Assembly: GCA_019420265.1 (NCBI GenBank) | Contig: JAHZHM010000104.1 | Coordinates: 1 to 6,011 of the forward strand | DNA from: Clostridiales bacterium | GTDB lineage: Bacteria > Bacillota > Clostridia > Christensenellales > Christensenellaceae | DNA length: 6,011 nt | Direction of reading: 5' to 3' | In this document: positions 4,738-6,011 of the stretch, in pieces | Position numbering within the stretch: the stretch's first letter is position 1 | Layout: every line of letters begins with the position of its first letter | The notes under the pieces: generated by a model | What the model was told of the DNA's origin: nothing | The model's database searches: none | What the model saw: the letters and a program-made list of their open reading frames with translations, nothing else | Made by a program: the position numbers and the translations under genes

Positions 4738-5424
4738 ATGAAAGCAATCGGCATTACTTGCTCCCGGACGGATGAATACCGCTCCGGGATTAGCAGAGAA
4801 TATTCAGAGGCGGTGATCCGGGCGGGCGCGCTGCCTTTTTTGCTGCCTGTTACCACAGAGAACAAGGCGATTTGGGAGCAGGTCTCCCGCATGGACGGCG
4901 TGCTTTTGAGCGGCGGATACGATATTGCGCCGTGCTACTACGGCCAGCAGCCCCATCGAAACCTGGGAAAAGTGGATGGAATGCGGGATGAGTATGAGAT
5001 GAAGATTCTGGATGCTGCAGTCGCGCAGAAAAAGCCAATTCTGGGCATTTGCAGGGGCATTCAGCTGATGAACGTCTATTTCGGAGGAACGCTCTTGCAG
5101 GATGTTTTGAGCGCGGATCCGCAGATTTTTGGGCAGGACCAGACCTGCGAGCGCTATTTGCCCTCCCATGAGATTGAAATTGATCCGGGAAGTTGGCTGG
5201 GGGGCATTTACGGGCAGCGGGCAATGGTGAATAGTTTTCATCATCAGGCGGTGGATACGGTAGCTTCGGGATTTTATGTGACGGCGAAAACCGGGGATGG
5301 CATCGTTGAGGCGATGGAGGATCCGGCGAGAAAATGCTATGCCGTGCAGTTCCACCCGGAGATGATGGCGGAAAAGGACGACAAGGCGCAAGCGGTATTT
5401 GACGCCTTTGTGGCGATGCTTTAG
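4738..5424 (+). CDS. Class I glutamine amidotransferase, gamma-glutamyl-GABA hydrolase (PuuD-like, peptidase C26) family
   Basis: The 228-residue product is a stand-alone class I amidotransferase domain of normal length. The nucleophile elbow is GICRG (103-107) with Cys105; the catalytic His/Glu pair is in QFHPE (204-208, His206 and Glu208). The family-specific blocks GVLLSGGYDIAPCYYG (54-69), DEYEMKILDAA (84-94) and NSFHHQAVD (165-173) point to the branch that hydrolyses gamma-glutamyl amides such as gamma-glutamyl-GABA, releasing glutamate. The true substrate cannot be told from sequence, and no other putrescine-degradation gene is visible. The ATG at 4738 has AGGAGG (4725-4730) 7 nt upstream; an in-frame ATG at 4702 would add 12 residues before the first beta strand and is unlikely. 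A dipeptidase gene follows after 9 nt, clearly in the same operon. Confidence 0.9.
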   Translation: MKAIGITCSRTDEYRSGISREYSEAVIRAGALPFLLPVTTENKAIWEQVSRMDGVLLSGGYDIAPCYYGQQPHRNLGKVDGMRDEYEMKILDAAVAQKKPILGICRGIQLMNVYFGGTLLQDVLSADPQIFGQDQTCERYLPSHEIEIDPGSWLGGIYGQRAMVNSFHHQAVDTVASGFYVTAKTGDGIVEAMEDPARKCYAVQFHPEMMAEKDDKAQAVFDAFVAML

Positions 5425-5433
5425 GAGGGCAAT

Positions 5434-6011
5434 ATGTTATTTGATATTCATTCGGATCTGTTTATGGATGTAGACAACCGGCGCGCTGGGGGCAGCCGCA
5501 GCGTGATTTCGGAAAACCACAGCGAAAGGCTGAAAGAGGGCGGAGTGACCAGCATGTTTGCGCCGCTGTTTATCAATCCTTATCAGAAAGAGGAGCTTTT
5601 GCACAAAAAGGCGCACAGCATGTTTTTGAGCATGAGCGCAGAGCTGAATGACAATCGGCAGAGCGTTGCGGTTGCCAAATGTGCGCAGGATTTTCTGGAT
5701 GCGGCGCAGCAGGGCAAGCTAGCGCTGATGCTGGGCAGCGAGGGGCTTTGCTATATTGGCGAGGAGATTGCGCTGATTGAGGTGTTCTATCAGCTGGGAA
5801 TGCGGGAAGTGAGCCTGACATGGAACGAGGATAATGCGCTGGCCAGCGGAGCAAAGGGAGACCCGGAGCGAGGGCTGACCCAGGCCGGAGCAGCGCTGGT
5901 TAGAAGAGTGGAAGAGCTTGGGATGATTTTGGATGTTTCGCATATCAACGAAAAGAGCTTTTGGGATATTGCGAAAATCGTCAAGGAGCCCATCATGGCA
6001 TCGCACTCCAA
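5434..6011 (+). CDS. Membrane dipeptidase (peptidase family M19), C-terminal part missing
   Basis: The frame is open from the ATG at 5434 to the window edge (192 full codons). M19 enzymes are zinc dipeptidases with a TIM-barrel fold. The ligand pattern is present: His6 and Asp8 in FDIHSDL, Glu103 in GSEG, His170 in DVSH and His191 in ASHS. The spacing between the last two (21 residues) equals that of the zinc ligands His198 and His219 in human renal dipeptidase. The motif LTWNEDNALASG (128-139) replaces the LTH motif of the human enzyme. No signal peptide is seen, so a cytosolic enzyme is likely despite the family name. AGGAGGG (5423-5429) overlaps the stop codon of the preceding amidotransferase gene, which suggests translational coupling. 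Together the pair could break gamma-glutamyl peptides and dipeptides into amino acids; this is inference. Confidence 0.92.
   Translation, partial: MLFDIHSDLFMDVDNRRAGGSRSVISENHSERLKEGGVTSMFAPLFINPYQKEELLHKKAHSMFLSMSAELNDNRQSVAVAKCAQDFLDAAQQGKLALMLGSEGLCYIGEEIALIEVFYQLGMREVSLTWNEDNALASGAKGDPERGLTQAGAALVRRVEELGMILDVSHINEKSFWDIAKIVKEPIMASHS

Noticed and set aside
4197..4892. Other frames over the Gly/Pro-rich region, including a rightward one at 4258-4611 and a minus frame of 231 codons
   Set aside because: High-GC repetitive sequence keeps several frames open. Only the 4141-4584 minus frame has AGGAGG at proper distance, a promoter, a hydrophobic span and a terminator at its end.

Overview
The window looks like a chromosomal segment of an endospore-forming Firmicute, probably a Clostridia-type anaerobe of moderate GC. 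Two genes encode sporulation-family proteins (a YunB family protein and a protein with a BofC-like C-terminal region). Shine-Dalgarno sites are strong AGGAGG types, promoters read as standard sigma-A boxes, and coding sequence is compact with short AT-rich gaps. No RNA gene, CRISPR array, transposase or attachment site was seen.

Layout. At the left edge (1-193, minus strand) lies the 5' end of an unidentified gene with its own AGGAGG site and an extended -10 promoter. Divergent to it is yunB (326-973). yebC (1040-1774) follows with its own sigma-A promoter and a strong terminator. A short glutaredoxin-like gene (1848-2105) comes next, then the BofC-like gene (2149-2712), which is preceded by a good match to a forespore sigma-G promoter. 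proA (2767-4002) has a near-consensus sigma-A promoter and a strong terminator, and has no proB beside it. A convergent minus-strand gene (4141-4584) encodes an unusual Gly/Pro/Arg/His-rich protein with one C-terminal membrane segment; its terminator is built from its own last codons. From its divergent upstream region a two-gene operon runs rightward: a class I glutamine amidotransferase of the gamma-glutamyl-GABA hydrolase family (4738-5424) and an M19 membrane dipeptidase (5434 to the right edge, incomplete).

How the genes fit together. Sporulation genes alternate with housekeeping genes (translation factor, redox protein, proline synthesis). Each housekeeping gene that follows a sporulation gene has its own promoter, whose -35 box contains the stop codon of that sporulation gene, so compartment-specific and vegetative expression can be separated in very little space. 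The last operon suggests breakdown of gamma-glutamyl compounds and dipeptides. Glutamate is also the ultimate precursor used by ProA, but no shared regulation is visible.

The least ordinary item is the Gly/Pro/His-rich membrane protein together with its tandem-repeat upstream region. Everything else fits known families, and I see no convincing multi-gene novel system.
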